6,609 nt of DNA, taken from an uncultured Helcococcus sp. GTDB taxonomy: Bacteria; Bacillota; Clostridia; Tissierellales; Peptoniphilaceae. Below are positions 1-6,323 of this stretch, piece by piece (the stretch's first letter is position 1; every line of letters starts with the position of its first letter). Location: the NCBI RefSeq assembly GCF_946998255.1, contig NZ_CAMPYN010000056.1:1-6609 (forward strand), read 5' to 3'. The notes under the pieces are model-generated. The model was not told where the DNA came from and did not search any database. It worked only from the letters and a program-made list of their open reading frames with translations. A program made the translations under genes and the position numbers.

Positions 1-491
1 ATCTTAAATTCATCTTCAGCTAAAAAGTTATTTACTAGTTCATTAATAGTATTTTCAAGTACTTTTATATCATAAGTGATTTCATTATTTTCAGACTTAT
101 AAGCTGATAGGTCTTCTTGAAGTTTGTAAAACTTAGTCTTCCCATCCTCCTCTTGTTGTCTGAAAAATCCTATAGTTGATTTAATATTTTTATAGATGAT
201 AAGTCTTCTTAAAAATTCTTCTTCAGAAATGATACTATCATCATCTAGCTCTTCTTCAACTTCAACCTTATCCTTGATTAAGGACCTAGTTTTGATATAA
301 AGAAGTTGACTGGCTATCAAGATAAAATCAGCTGTTTCTTCTACAGGTATATCTATATCTTTAATTGATTGAATATAATCATTGGTAATTTCAGATAAAT
401 TCACTTCATAAATGTCATATTTTGAACTTTTAATCAAATCTAATAAAAGATCAAAAGGACCATAAAATTCACCTGTAGATACATTTATCAT
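1..491 (-). CDS. scpA: ScpA, segregation and condensation protein A (N-terminal 163 residues, cut by the window edge)
   Basis: This is the kleisin subunit of the bacterial SMC-ScpA-ScpB condensin, which bridges the SMC heads and helps compact and segregate the chromosome. My translation from the ATG at 491 is open to the left edge. It shows the ScpA N-terminal signature, FYGPFDLLLDLI at residues 9-20, then DIYEVNLSEIT (26-36) and the helix ETADFILIASQLLYIKTRSL (52-71), which fits the family pattern of an alanine-rich helix ending in IKSR or IKTR. An acidic linker (about 78-86) follows. The family is usually about 230-260 residues, so roughly a third of the C-terminus, including the winged helix that binds the SMC head, lies outside the window. 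The start is preceded by GGAG at 497-500, which overlaps the TAG stop of the M50 protease gene. Eight bases separate the two genes, so co-translation is likely. scpB would be expected next, beyond the edge. Confidence 0.93.
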   Translation of the reverse strand, partial: MINVSTGEFYGPFDLLLDLIKSSKYDIYEVNLSEITNDYIQSIKDIDIPVEETADFILIASQLLYIKTRSLIKDKVEVEEELDDDSIISEEEFLRRLIIYKNIKSTIGFFRQQEEDGKTKFYKLQEDLSAYKSENNEITYDIKVLENTINELVNNFLAEDEFK

Positions 492-499
492 ACTTTCTC

Positions 500-1102
500 C
501 TAAACTAAAATATTAGTAAAAAACTTATAAACAAATAAAATCATTGGACTAAATATTTTATCTATTAAGCCACTAGCAATTAATATAACTAATATGAAAA
601 ATGAATATTTCTCATACTTGTAAATAAAGTATTGGAATTTATCTGGTAAGAATGATGCCAATATCTTTGATCCATCTAAAGGTGGTATAGGTATCAGGTT
701 AAATACTGCAAAAACTATACCATAAAAGCTTATGTGGTCTAATAAGACAAAAACTATTTCATTTAATTCTACATTAACCATTATAAACATGCAGATAAAG
801 GCTGTAAGTAAGTTCATAACAATACCTGCTATGGCAACTGTAAATAATCCAAGTCTTTTCTTTTTAAAATTAAATTGATTTATTGGTACGGGTTTTGCCC
901 AACCAAATCTAAAAACTATCATAGATATGGTGCCCAATAAATCAAGATGTTTAAGAGGATTTAAGGTCAATCTACCATTATCCTTTGCGGTAGTATCCCC
1001 ATTTAAATAGGCCACATATCCATGGGCCCATTCATGGGTTACCAATACAAATATTATAGATACGGTCGTAATTATATATGATAAAATTTGTGTCTTATCC
1101 AT
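500..1102 (-). CDS. M50-family site-2-type intramembrane zinc metalloprotease
   Basis: This 200-residue polytopic membrane protein is of the small M50B (site-2 protease-like, YwhC-type) class. Zinc ligands are visible as HEWAH at residues 23-27, inside the first hydrophobic segment (about 6-33), and as the Asp of NLIPIPPLDG (135-144, Asp143) in a later one. Between them is the family segment GRLTLNPLKHLDLLGTI (43-59), then hydrophobic stretches at about 86-111, 115-137 and 165-190. Length and architecture are normal for the minimal form. There is no PDZ domain and no signal peptide. Substrates are unknown: related enzymes cut membrane-bound regulators or clear signal-peptide remnants, but nothing here identifies a target. 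The ATG lies in a TAATG overlap with the stop of the Nudix gene and has no clear ribosome binding site, so translation probably depends on coupling. In many Firmicutes an M50 gene of this type sits just before scpA, as it does here. Confidence 0.9.
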   Translation of the reverse strand: MDKTQILSYIITTVSIIFVLVTHEWAHGYVAYLNGDTTAKDNGRLTLNPLKHLDLLGTISMIVFRFGWAKPVPINQFNFKKKRLGLFTVAIAGIVMNLLTAFICMFIMVNVELNEIVFVLLDHISFYGIVFAVFNLIPIPPLDGSKILASFLPDKFQYFIYKYEKYSFFILVILIASGLIDKIFSPMILFVYKFFTNILV

Positions 1103-1650
1103 TATAGGCCATACTTTCTAGCTGCATATAAGATACCAATTATAGTCTTGGCATCCATTATCTCAAAGTTTTCCACCATTTCTAGGGCATCATTTAAAGG
1201 CACTAAAACTGGTTCCACATATTCATCGTCATCTTGGTCTAACTTACTTTCTTCTAAGTCAGTAGCTAAAAATACAGAAAAAATCTCATCAGTAAAACCT
1301 GGTGAAGAATATGATTCAACAAGTAATTCTAATTTGTTTGGTTTCATACCTATTTCTTCTTGAGCTTCTCTTTTAGCAGCATCTTGCAAACTTTCATTTC
1401 CATCTACTAAGCCTGCAGGTATTTCATATATTACCTTGTCTACTGCTTTTCTATATTGTTTAACCAGATAGATTTCTTGGTTTTCTGTAATAGCAACTAG
1501 ACTTACAGCTCTTTGGTGTTCAACAATTTCTCTTTTACTATAGGACATGTTAGATAGTTCGACTGTATCAACCCTAACTTTTATAATCCTACCATCATAA
1601 ATAGTTTCTGATTTAATTGTTTCTTCATGGTGTATTCTATTTTCACTCAT
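1102..1650 (-). CDS. nudF: Nudix hydrolase, probable ADP-ribose pyrophosphatase
   Basis: This enzyme likely hydrolyses ADP-ribose to AMP and ribose 5-phosphate, with Mg2+ bound by the Nudix helix. From the chosen start the protein is 182 residues. The Nudix box (residues 80-102) fits G-x5-E-x7-REUxEExGU exactly, with the metal-binding core REAQEE at 94-99. ADP-ribose-type features are EHQRAVSLVAI (44-54), VKQYRKAVDKVIYEIPAGL (63-81) and SSPGFTDE (115-122). Its proline, about 16 residues past the end of the box, is a known marker of ADP-ribose pyrophosphatases. An in-frame ATG exists at 1677, but it lies inside recN. The ATG at 1650 has GGAGG at 1657-1661 with a six-base spacer and begins one base after the recN stop, so I chose it. 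Activity on other nucleoside diphosphate derivatives cannot be excluded. The stop overlaps the start of the M50 gene by one base. Confidence 0.9.
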   Translation of the reverse strand: MSENRIHHEETIKSETIYDGRIIKVRVDTVELSNMSYSKREIVEHQRAVSLVAITENQEIYLVKQYRKAVDKVIYEIPAGLVDGNESLQDAAKREAQEEIGMKPNKLELLVESYSSPGFTDEIFSVFLATDLEESKLDQDDDEYVEPVLVPLNDALEMVENFEIMDAKTIIGILYAARKYGL

Positions 1651-1651
1651 C

Positions 1652-3307
1652 TTATACCTCCAGCAATTCTCTAGCATTTGATAAACTTTTTTCTGTTATA
1701 TCATGTCCTGAAATCAATCGTGCTATTTCCTTTATTTTACCATCTTCATCTAAAACATTTACATTGGATATAGTTTTTTCACCAACTACATCCTTACTTA
1801 TTAGATAGTGGCTATCAGATTTAGCAGCAATTTGTGCTAGGTGTGAAATCACTATTAATTGTATAGATTTAGATATTTTTTTCAACTTATCCCCAACTAT
1901 ATCGGCTGTTTTTCCACTGATACCAGTGTCAATTTCGTCAAAAATTATAGTTTGTATAGAGTCTGATTCAGACAATACAGCTTTCATAGCTAGCATAAAT
2001 CGTGAAATTTCACCACCAGATGAAACTTGGCTTAGACTCTTTAAGTCTTGACCCTTATTTGTAGAAATCATAAAATCTATATCATCTATACCGTCTTTAT
2101 TTATATTATCTTTTTTCTTAAAGGCTATCTTAAACTTGATATGGGCCATATTCATTTCTTGAAGCTCATCAACTATACGTCTTTCCAAATTTTCAGCTAT
2201 TTCTTTTCTTAGCTTGCTTAGCTGGTCGGCTATTTTTTGATTATCTTTTTCAAGACCATATAATTTAGAATTTATATCCTTTAGGACCTTATCTATATTA
2301 CTAATAGTTTGATATCTTTCTTTACTATCATCTAAAAACTTAAGTATCTCTTCTTTGTCTCGGCCATATTTCATTTTCAAAACTTGGAATCTTGAAAAGA
2401 GGTCTTCTATGATTTGTATTCTCTCTTCATCTATATCTAAAGTGTAAGAATAGTCCTCAAGGTTTTTAGAAAAATCATTGATTTCTTCTCTTATATTTAA
2501 TGCCCAAGAGCTGAGATCTTTCAAGTCATCATCCATAGAGGCCAAGTCATTGGTAGCACTATAGACATTGAAAGCAAAGTCCTTAAATGATAAAGACCTA
2601 TTGTTGTCATTTAGCATGGATAATAAAGAGTTGGTACCTTCAATCAATTCTTTTTGGTTAGATAGCTTTTTATATTCTTTATTTAATTTGTCTTCATCAT
2701 ACTTGTCAAAATCAAAGGCTTCAATTTCTTCGATTTGATATTTTAATAAGTCTTTTTCTCTTTCAAGTTCTTCTGGACTTATTTTTAAGTCTTCTAGTCT
2801 TTCCTTTAATAGCTTTTCTTCTTTAAGATTAGCTTTAATTTTATTTTTTAAATCAATAGTTTTATCATTAAAATTATCAATCATATTTATGTAGTTAGCC
2901 TTATTTAATACTATAAGGCTAGAATGTTGACCATGGATATCAAAAATTAAATCCGTTAAGTCAGACATGATTTTTAGACTGCATGCCCTATTATTAATTT
3001 TGTTAATTGTAGAATTATCTGTAAATTCTCTAGTTAGGATAATATTTTCATCAGCTTCAAATCCATTTTCTATTAAAAAGTTTTTGAGGATAGCATTACT
3101 TTTAAATACTGCCTCGACAATAGTTTTGTCGGAAAATGATCCTAAATAGTCTCTTGTAAACCTATCCCCTTTTAACAGCGATAGGGTCTTCAAAAGTAAT
3201 GACTTTCCAGACCCTGTTTCACCTGATATTATATTTAATCCTTCAGAAAAATTTAAATTGATTTCTTCAATTATGGCAAAATTTTTCACATACAAATTTA
3301 GTAACAT
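1652..3307 (-). CDS. recN: RecN, SMC-like DNA double-strand-break repair ATPase
   Basis: RecN is a cytoplasmic ABC/SMC-type ATPase recruited early to double-strand breaks, where it brings DNA ends together for RecA-dependent repair. At 551 residues it is full length for the family. In order, the sequence shows the head N-half with Walker A GETGSGKS (29-36), the Q-loop-like FDIHGQHSS (122-130), two charged helical arms that look like a coiled coil (about 150-222 and 300-385) around a middle hinge-like region, the ABC signature VSSGGEISR (428-436), Walker B TIIFDEID (453-460) and the switch-like SHLAQIAA (488-495). All ATPase motifs are intact. The ATG at 3307 has AAGGTGG just upstream, overlapping the argR stop, with a nine-base gap between the genes. 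The argR-recN pairing is long known in Firmicutes. I see no obvious LexA (SOS) box upstream, so expression may simply follow the operon. Confidence 0.97.
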   Translation of the reverse strand: MLLNLYVKNFAIIEEINLNFSEGLNIISGETGSGKSLLLKTLSLLKGDRFTRDYLGSFSDKTIVEAVFKSNAILKNFLIENGFEADENIILTREFTDNSTINKINNRACSLKIMSDLTDLIFDIHGQHSSLIVLNKANYINMIDNFNDKTIDLKNKIKANLKEEKLLKERLEDLKISPEELEREKDLLKYQIEEIEAFDFDKYDEDKLNKEYKKLSNQKELIEGTNSLLSMLNDNNRSLSFKDFAFNVYSATNDLASMDDDLKDLSSWALNIREEINDFSKNLEDYSYTLDIDEERIQIIEDLFSRFQVLKMKYGRDKEEILKFLDDSKERYQTISNIDKVLKDINSKLYGLEKDNQKIADQLSKLRKEIAENLERRIVDELQEMNMAHIKFKIAFKKKDNINKDGIDDIDFMISTNKGQDLKSLSQVSSGGEISRFMLAMKAVLSESDSIQTIIFDEIDTGISGKTADIVGDKLKKISKSIQLIVISHLAQIAAKSDSHYLISKDVVGEKTISNVNVLDEDGKIKEIARLISGHDITEKSLSNARELLEV

Positions 3308-3316
3308 TCAGCCACC

Positions 3317-3772
3317 TTAACTATTCATCATATCCTTTAGTCTTTGTAAGACTAGTTTTGAGTCATAATCTTCCTCAATATCTAAAAGTATGGTATCGTG
3401 TCCAGCTATGATACCTGCAATCCCTGGGATTTGTTGGGTAACTATAGCTTGAGCTACAACAGTTGCAGCATATGAGATTGTATTTACATAAATCTTGTTT
3501 CTATTTACTTTAAAACCTAAAACAGATGATTTAAATACCTTTAGCAATCTTTCATTTAAGGTATCTCTCATTGTATCAATAACTGTGTACTTGTATGCGC
3601 CTGTTGAAGTTTGAACTTTAGTTATTCTTAGTTCTTTAATATCTCTTGAAATAGTAGCTTGTGTAGCTATTATTCCTCTTTCCTTAAGTAATTCTGTTAA
3701 TTCTTCTTGAGTATCGATATCTTGATTTTCGATTAAAGATAAAATTAATCTTTGTCTATCATATTTACGCAT
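3317..3772 (-). CDS. argR: ArgR/AhrC-family arginine repressor
   Basis: This is an arginine-responsive transcription regulator that in known members works as a hexamer, repressing arginine synthesis and activating its breakdown. At 151 residues it is normal length. The N-terminal winged helix-turn-helix covers about 1-70 and contains the DNA-contact motif TISRDIKEL (40-48). The C-terminal oligomerisation and arginine-binding domain (about 75-151) contains PGIAGIIAGHDTILLDIEED (116-135). The oddity is His125-Asp126 where E. coli ArgR and B. subtilis AhrC have Asp-Asp (AGDDT or CGDDT). The first Asp helps bind arginine in E. coli, so ligand response may differ here. The ATG at 3772 is preceded by an AGAGG-like site, 26 bases after xseB, the largest gap in the operon. 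No arginine pathway genes are in view, so its targets lie elsewhere; autoregulation is possible through a candidate ARG box at 3812-3829. Confidence 0.95.
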   Translation of the reverse strand: MRKYDRQRLILSLIENQDIDTQEELTELLKERGIIATQATISRDIKELRITKVQTSTGAYKYTVIDTMRDTLNERLLKVFKSSVLGFKVNRNKIYVNTISYAATVVAQAIVTQQIPGIAGIIAGHDTILLDIEEDYDSKLVLQRLKDMMNS

Positions 3773-3798
3773 TTGTAACCTCTCTTACTTCTTAAATA

Positions 3799-3990
3799 TT
3801 ATTCATTCATATTTGAATTAATATTTTCGATTTCTAATTTTGCTTTGTTAATATAATTATTTAACTTTTTGTAAATATCAGCACTTGTTTTGTACAGGTG
3901 TATTGATTCATCAAGACTTACATCTTCCTTATTTATTTTTTCGGAGATAGCCTTGTATTCATCTAAAAGCTGTTCAAAATTCTCACTCAT
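3799..3990 (-). CDS. xseB: XseB, exonuclease VII small subunit
   Basis: This is the small subunit of exonuclease VII, which with XseA degrades single-stranded DNA to oligonucleotides in mismatch and damage repair. It is all-helical, 63 residues from the chosen start, and typical for the family (about 60-80). Family features are FEQLLDEYKAISEKI (5-19), a short acidic turn, and SLDESIHLYKTSADI (25-39), the counterpart of the usual LEESL-LYE-G motif. A longer TTG start at 4005 is possible, but the ATG at 3990 has AAGGAG at 3997-4002 with a six-base spacer and fits the family N-terminus, so I prefer it. It overlaps the end of xseA by eight bases, as expected for two subunits made in coupled fashion. 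The last 20 or so residues are asparagine-rich and poorly conserved. Confidence 0.93.
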   Translation of the reverse strand: MSENFEQLLDEYKAISEKINKEDVSLDESIHLYKTSADIYKKLNNYINKAKLEIENINSNMNE

Positions 3991-5155
3991 CAACTTCTCC
4001 TTCAATATATATTTTCAACTTACGCTTAGAATTAGATAAATAATAAGTTTTGTTCACATTTAATTTATCTAGTTCCAGGTAAATCCCCTCATCATCTTGT
4101 AGGTAGATTTGATTTTTAGCAATTATGTTGTTGTACGCATCCCCTAAGGCTTTATAGTAATCATTTACACGATTACTTGAGTTATTTAACTTATCATTGA
4201 TAGTTAAACTTATTTCTGCCTTTGTATTATTTACCCTGTTTTTTACTTTTTCCAACAAAAAACTTGGATTTTTTAATTCGATTTTGTGATAAAAATTATC
4301 TACAAGATTTTTACTGGTCAAATACTTATTAAAAAGCTGATTTTGAATGTTTGTTTTCAAATATTTGATGGTTTCCCTAGCCTGAACCAAATTTTTTACT
4401 ATATATTCTCCGGCCTTTGTAGGAGTTTGTAGGTGGATATCAGCAACCATATCTGCTATAGACAAGTCGATTTCATGACCTATTGCAGTCATGATTGGAG
4501 TATCCAAAGAAAAGATTTTATCAGCCAAAGCTTCAGAATTAAATGCTGACAAATCATTTTTTGATCCTCCACCCCTGGTTACTACTATTAAATCCAAATC
4601 CATATTATCTAGTAGGTCCAAAGCTGCAACGATATTCTCTGGAGCCATTTTTCCTTGTACTAAAGCTGGAAGATAATAAATCTTACCATGGTAATTGTTA
4701 GTAGTCAACACCTTTATAAAATCATAATATGCAGCTGATTCTAAACCCGAAACCAAACCAATCTTTTCTGGGAATAAGGGAATATTTTTCTTTTTATCTA
4801 AATCAAAGTATCCCTTATCTTGAAGTTTTATCTTTAATTTATCTAGTTGTATGGAGTCTTTCCCTTTGCCAAGAAGACTACATGACTCAACTCTCAATTG
4901 ATACCTAGAATCTCTTAAATATAAATTTATAGATCCTTCTACGACAACCTGGTCACCTTCTTTGAAATTGAAGTCATTGCCAAAGTAGACGCAAGATAAG
5001 TTTTCATCATCTTCATTTAATAGAAAGTAAGTATAATACTTACTTGACAGATCCTTTATTTCACCAACGATTTTTACTCGTCTTAAAATAGGATCAGTTT
5101 TAATCTCTTGGCTTAAATATTTACCTAACTGCTTAACAGTAATAAAATTTTTCAT
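3983..5155 (-). CDS. xseA: XseA, exonuclease VII large (catalytic) subunit
   Basis: This is the catalytic subunit of the metal-independent single-strand exonuclease VII. It has 390 residues, somewhat shorter than the E. coli and Bacillus proteins (about 450), mainly through a short coiled-coil region. In order, it has an N-terminal OB fold (about 1-100) with ITVKQLGKYLSQEI (5-18) and VKIVGEIKDL (27-36), a catalytic domain (about 125-250), a helical coiled-coil arm (about 251-350) and a short C-terminal beta segment. Residues corresponding to those reported essential in E. coli are present: Asp145 (in AAYYDF), Arg194 of TRGGGSKNDL (193-202), and His227 and Asp230 of GHEID. The loop before Asp145, SGLESAAYYDF, differs from the usual TSPTGAAIRD or TSKTGAALHD. 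The ATG sits in a TAATG overlap with nusB, preceded by an AAGGA ribosome binding site; the TGA stop lies within the start of xseB. Confidence 0.96.
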   Translation of the reverse strand: MKNFITVKQLGKYLSQEIKTDPILRRVKIVGEIKDLSSKYYTYFLLNEDDENLSCVYFGNDFNFKEGDQVVVEGSINLYLRDSRYQLRVESCSLLGKGKDSIQLDKLKIKLQDKGYFDLDKKKNIPLFPEKIGLVSGLESAAYYDFIKVLTTNNYHGKIYYLPALVQGKMAPENIVAALDLLDNMDLDLIVVTRGGGSKNDLSAFNSEALADKIFSLDTPIMTAIGHEIDLSIADMVADIHLQTPTKAGEYIVKNLVQARETIKYLKTNIQNQLFNKYLTSKNLVDNFYHKIELKNPSFLLEKVKNRVNNTKAEISLTINDKLNNSSNRVNDYYKALGDAYNNIIAKNQIYLQDDEGIYLELDKLNVNKTYYLSNSKRKLKIYIEGEVDE

Positions 5156-5541
5156 TAAATATCCTTGGCTATTGATGATAAAATTCCATTGATCAACTTG
5201 TATGAATCTAGGTTTCCATATTTTTTAGCATTTTCCACAGCTTCATTTATAGCTACACTAGTTGGCACATTCTTAGAGATAGCAAATTCATTTACTGCTA
5301 CCCTAAGAATGGCAACTTCTATAGCTAGTAAGGTATTCAAATTTGAATTTGACATGTGGTCTTCGATTATTTGATCAATTTCATCAATATTATCAAAAAT
5401 TGACAACAAAGAAGACCTGATAAAATCTGTATTCACCTTGTGATAATCAAGTATATTATCCAAATAATCTTTTTCAATTTTGTTTAATTGGCTTTGATAG
5501 GCTAACTTAATAACCCATTCTCTTTCCTGTGTACGGTTCAT
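5155..5541 (-). CDS. nusB: NusB, transcription antitermination factor
   Basis: NusB is a small all-helical RNA-binding protein that pairs with NusE (ribosomal protein S10) on boxA RNA to support antitermination in rRNA operons. At 128 residues it is slightly short but complete. It shows the N-terminal RxxRE-like start (RTQEREWVIKLAY, 3-15), AILRVAVNEF (77-86), the strongly conserved VPTSVAINEAVENAKKYG (92-109) and LINGIL (116-121). The ATG is one base after the efp stop, with only a weak AAGAG-type ribosome binding site, so it is probably translated by ribosomes finishing efp. Its stop overlaps the xseA start. Bacillus places nusB close to efp, xseA and xseB as well, usually with accB, accC and amaP (asp23-like) genes between efp and nusB; these are absent here. 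Confidence 0.95.
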   Translation of the reverse strand: MNRTQEREWVIKLAYQSQLNKIEKDYLDNILDYHKVNTDFIRSSLLSIFDNIDEIDQIIEDHMSNSNLNTLLAIEVAILRVAVNEFAISKNVPTSVAINEAVENAKKYGNLDSYKLINGILSSIAKDI

Positions 5542-5542
5542 T

Positions 5543-6100
5543 TTATACTCTTGACATGTATTCGCCAGTTCTTGTATCTATTTTTAATACATCTCCTATT
5601 TCAACAAATAGTGGAACATTTAGAGTATATCCTGTTTCTACAGTAGCTGGTTTTGTAGCACCTTGGGCTGTATCACCTTTGAAACCTGGTTCTGTTTCAG
5701 TGACTTCCAATTCAACAAAGTTTGGTGCTGAAACTGAGAATGGTTTCCCATCAATATATTCGATTGATGCCATTTCATTTTCTTTTACAAATTTGGATGC
5801 TTCTTCAAACATTGATGGGTCCATTGGCAATTGTTCATAAGTATCAGGATCCATAAATACAAAGAATTGTCCATCATTGTATAAATATTGCATTTCTCTT
5901 GATTCAACCATTACTTGTCTAAACTTGTCATTTGGGTTTATAGTAACTTCCTTTGAACCACCTGTTTTTACATTTTTGATTTTTGTTCTAATGAAGGCTG
6001 GGCCCTTACCTGGCTTAACGTGTTGGAAATCAATTACCTGCCAAATTTGTCCATCATCTTCAAAAGTAACACCTTTTTTTAATTCATTTGCTCCTAACAT
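5543..6100 (-). CDS. efp: Elongation factor P (EF-P)
   Basis: EF-P is the tRNA-shaped translation factor that enters the ribosome E site and restores peptide bond formation at polyproline stretches. At 185 residues it is standard length, with the three expected beta-barrel domains: KOW-like (about 1-63), OB (about 65-127) and C-terminal (about 130-185). The tip loop PGKGPAF (30-36) carries Lys32, the position that B. subtilis modifies with 5-aminopentanol and E. coli beta-lysylates; no modifying enzyme is in the window. The C-terminal family signature is present across 150-169, with Lys150, Ala152, Gly157, Val162-Pro163 and Gly169. It is the first gene of the operon. Its ATG has a near-perfect AAGGAGG at 6106-6112, five bases upstream, and a good promoter about 40 bases further up, suggesting high expression. 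Confidence 0.98.
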   Translation of the reverse strand: MLGANELKKGVTFEDDGQIWQVIDFQHVKPGKGPAFIRTKIKNVKTGGSKEVTINPNDKFRQVMVESREMQYLYNDGQFFVFMDPDTYEQLPMDPSMFEEASKFVKENEMASIEYIDGKPFSVSAPNFVELEVTETEPGFKGDTAQGATKPATVETGYTLNVPLFVEIGDVLKIDTRTGEYMSRV

Positions 6101-6105
6101 AGAGA

Positions 6106-6112
6106 CCTCCTT
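6106..6112 (-). promoter_or_regulatory. Strong ribosome binding site of efp
   Basis: AAGGAGG reads on the minus strand, five bases before the efp ATG. It is the best match to the anti-Shine-Dalgarno sequence in the window and fixes the efp start. Other genes of the operon have weaker sites or rely on overlaps. Confidence 0.92.
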
Positions 6113-6130
6113 TTAAAATCATAAATTTTA

Positions 6131-6153
6131 ACTTATAAGTATAGTATACTATA
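6131..6153. repeat. Two abutting perfect palindromes over the efp -10 region
   Basis: ACTTATAAGT (6131-6140) and TATAGTATACTATA (6140-6153) are each perfect inverted repeats and share one base. Together they cover the -10 box, part of the spacer and the expected transcription start of the efp promoter. They could be operators for a dimeric regulator or just a by-product of TATA-rich sequence; a 14-base perfect palindrome is mildly unusual even in AT-rich DNA. No regulator can be named from sequence alone. Confidence 0.5.
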
Positions 6154-6166
6154 TTTCTTTTGTAAA
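6138..6166 (-). promoter_or_regulatory. Sigma-A-type promoter of the efp operon
   Basis: On the minus strand, a -35 box TTTACA (6161-6166) is followed by exactly 17 bases and the -10 box TATACT (6138-6143); each box differs from consensus at one position. Transcription would start near 6131, giving a leader of about 30 bases that ends in the efp ribosome binding site. It lies downstream of the terminator of the preceding gene, so the nine-gene operon is likely to be an independent unit. An identical TATACT at 6143-6148 would have only a 12-base spacer and is less likely to be used. Confidence 0.8.
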
Positions 6167-6292
6167 ATGAATATTTAATTTAGATTTTACATAAGAAATT
6201 TTGTTAATAATTTAGCTATTTTCAGGGGTTTGAAACTAGAAAAATTTCTATTTAAAATAATCGGATTCAAAATTCTTGTATATTTTTTCACT

Positions 6293-6317
6293 AAAAAAGA
6301 CAGGATTCCCCTGTCTT
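6293..6317 (-). terminator. Intrinsic terminator after the DUF898-like gene
   Basis: On the minus strand an eight-base-pair stem, AAGACAGG pairing with CCTGTCTT, closes a five-base loop GGAAT and runs into six consecutive T residues (6293-6298). The stem starts six bases after the TAG stop of the right-hand gene, so it should end that transcript before the efp promoter. In the plus direction the T-run is interrupted, so two-way action is doubtful. Confidence 0.9.
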
Positions 6318-6323
6318 CTTTAT

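Noticed and set aside
1088..1363. Plus-strand open frame of 91 codons
   Set aside because: It is antisense to the Nudix gene, has low-complexity Ser/Thr-rich sequence typical of reverse-complement shadows, and the minus-strand protein is clearly conserved.
1651..1677. Longer Nudix start at 1677
   Set aside because: It would overlap recN by 26 bases and adds nine residues not typical of the family, while the ATG at 1650 has a well-spaced GGAGG.
3991..4005. TTG start for xseB at 4005
   Set aside because: The codon falls just before the AAGGAG that properly serves the ATG at 3990, and the extra residues are not needed for the family fold.
5529..5840. Plus-strand open frame of 103 codons opposite efp
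   Set aside because: It lies opposite the highly conserved efp coding sequence, with no ribosome binding site and no recognisable motif, so it is a shadow.
6145..6150. Plus-strand -10-like TATACT
   Set aside because: It arises from the palindrome. The -35 position 17 bases upstream reads TAAATT, and no plus-strand gene follows.
6215..6245. Possible small RNA or riboswitch fold around the GGGG/CCCC patch upstream of efp
   Set aside because: Only a four-base TTTC/GAAA pairing could be drawn, and it lies upstream of the mapped promoter, so it would not be in the efp leader.
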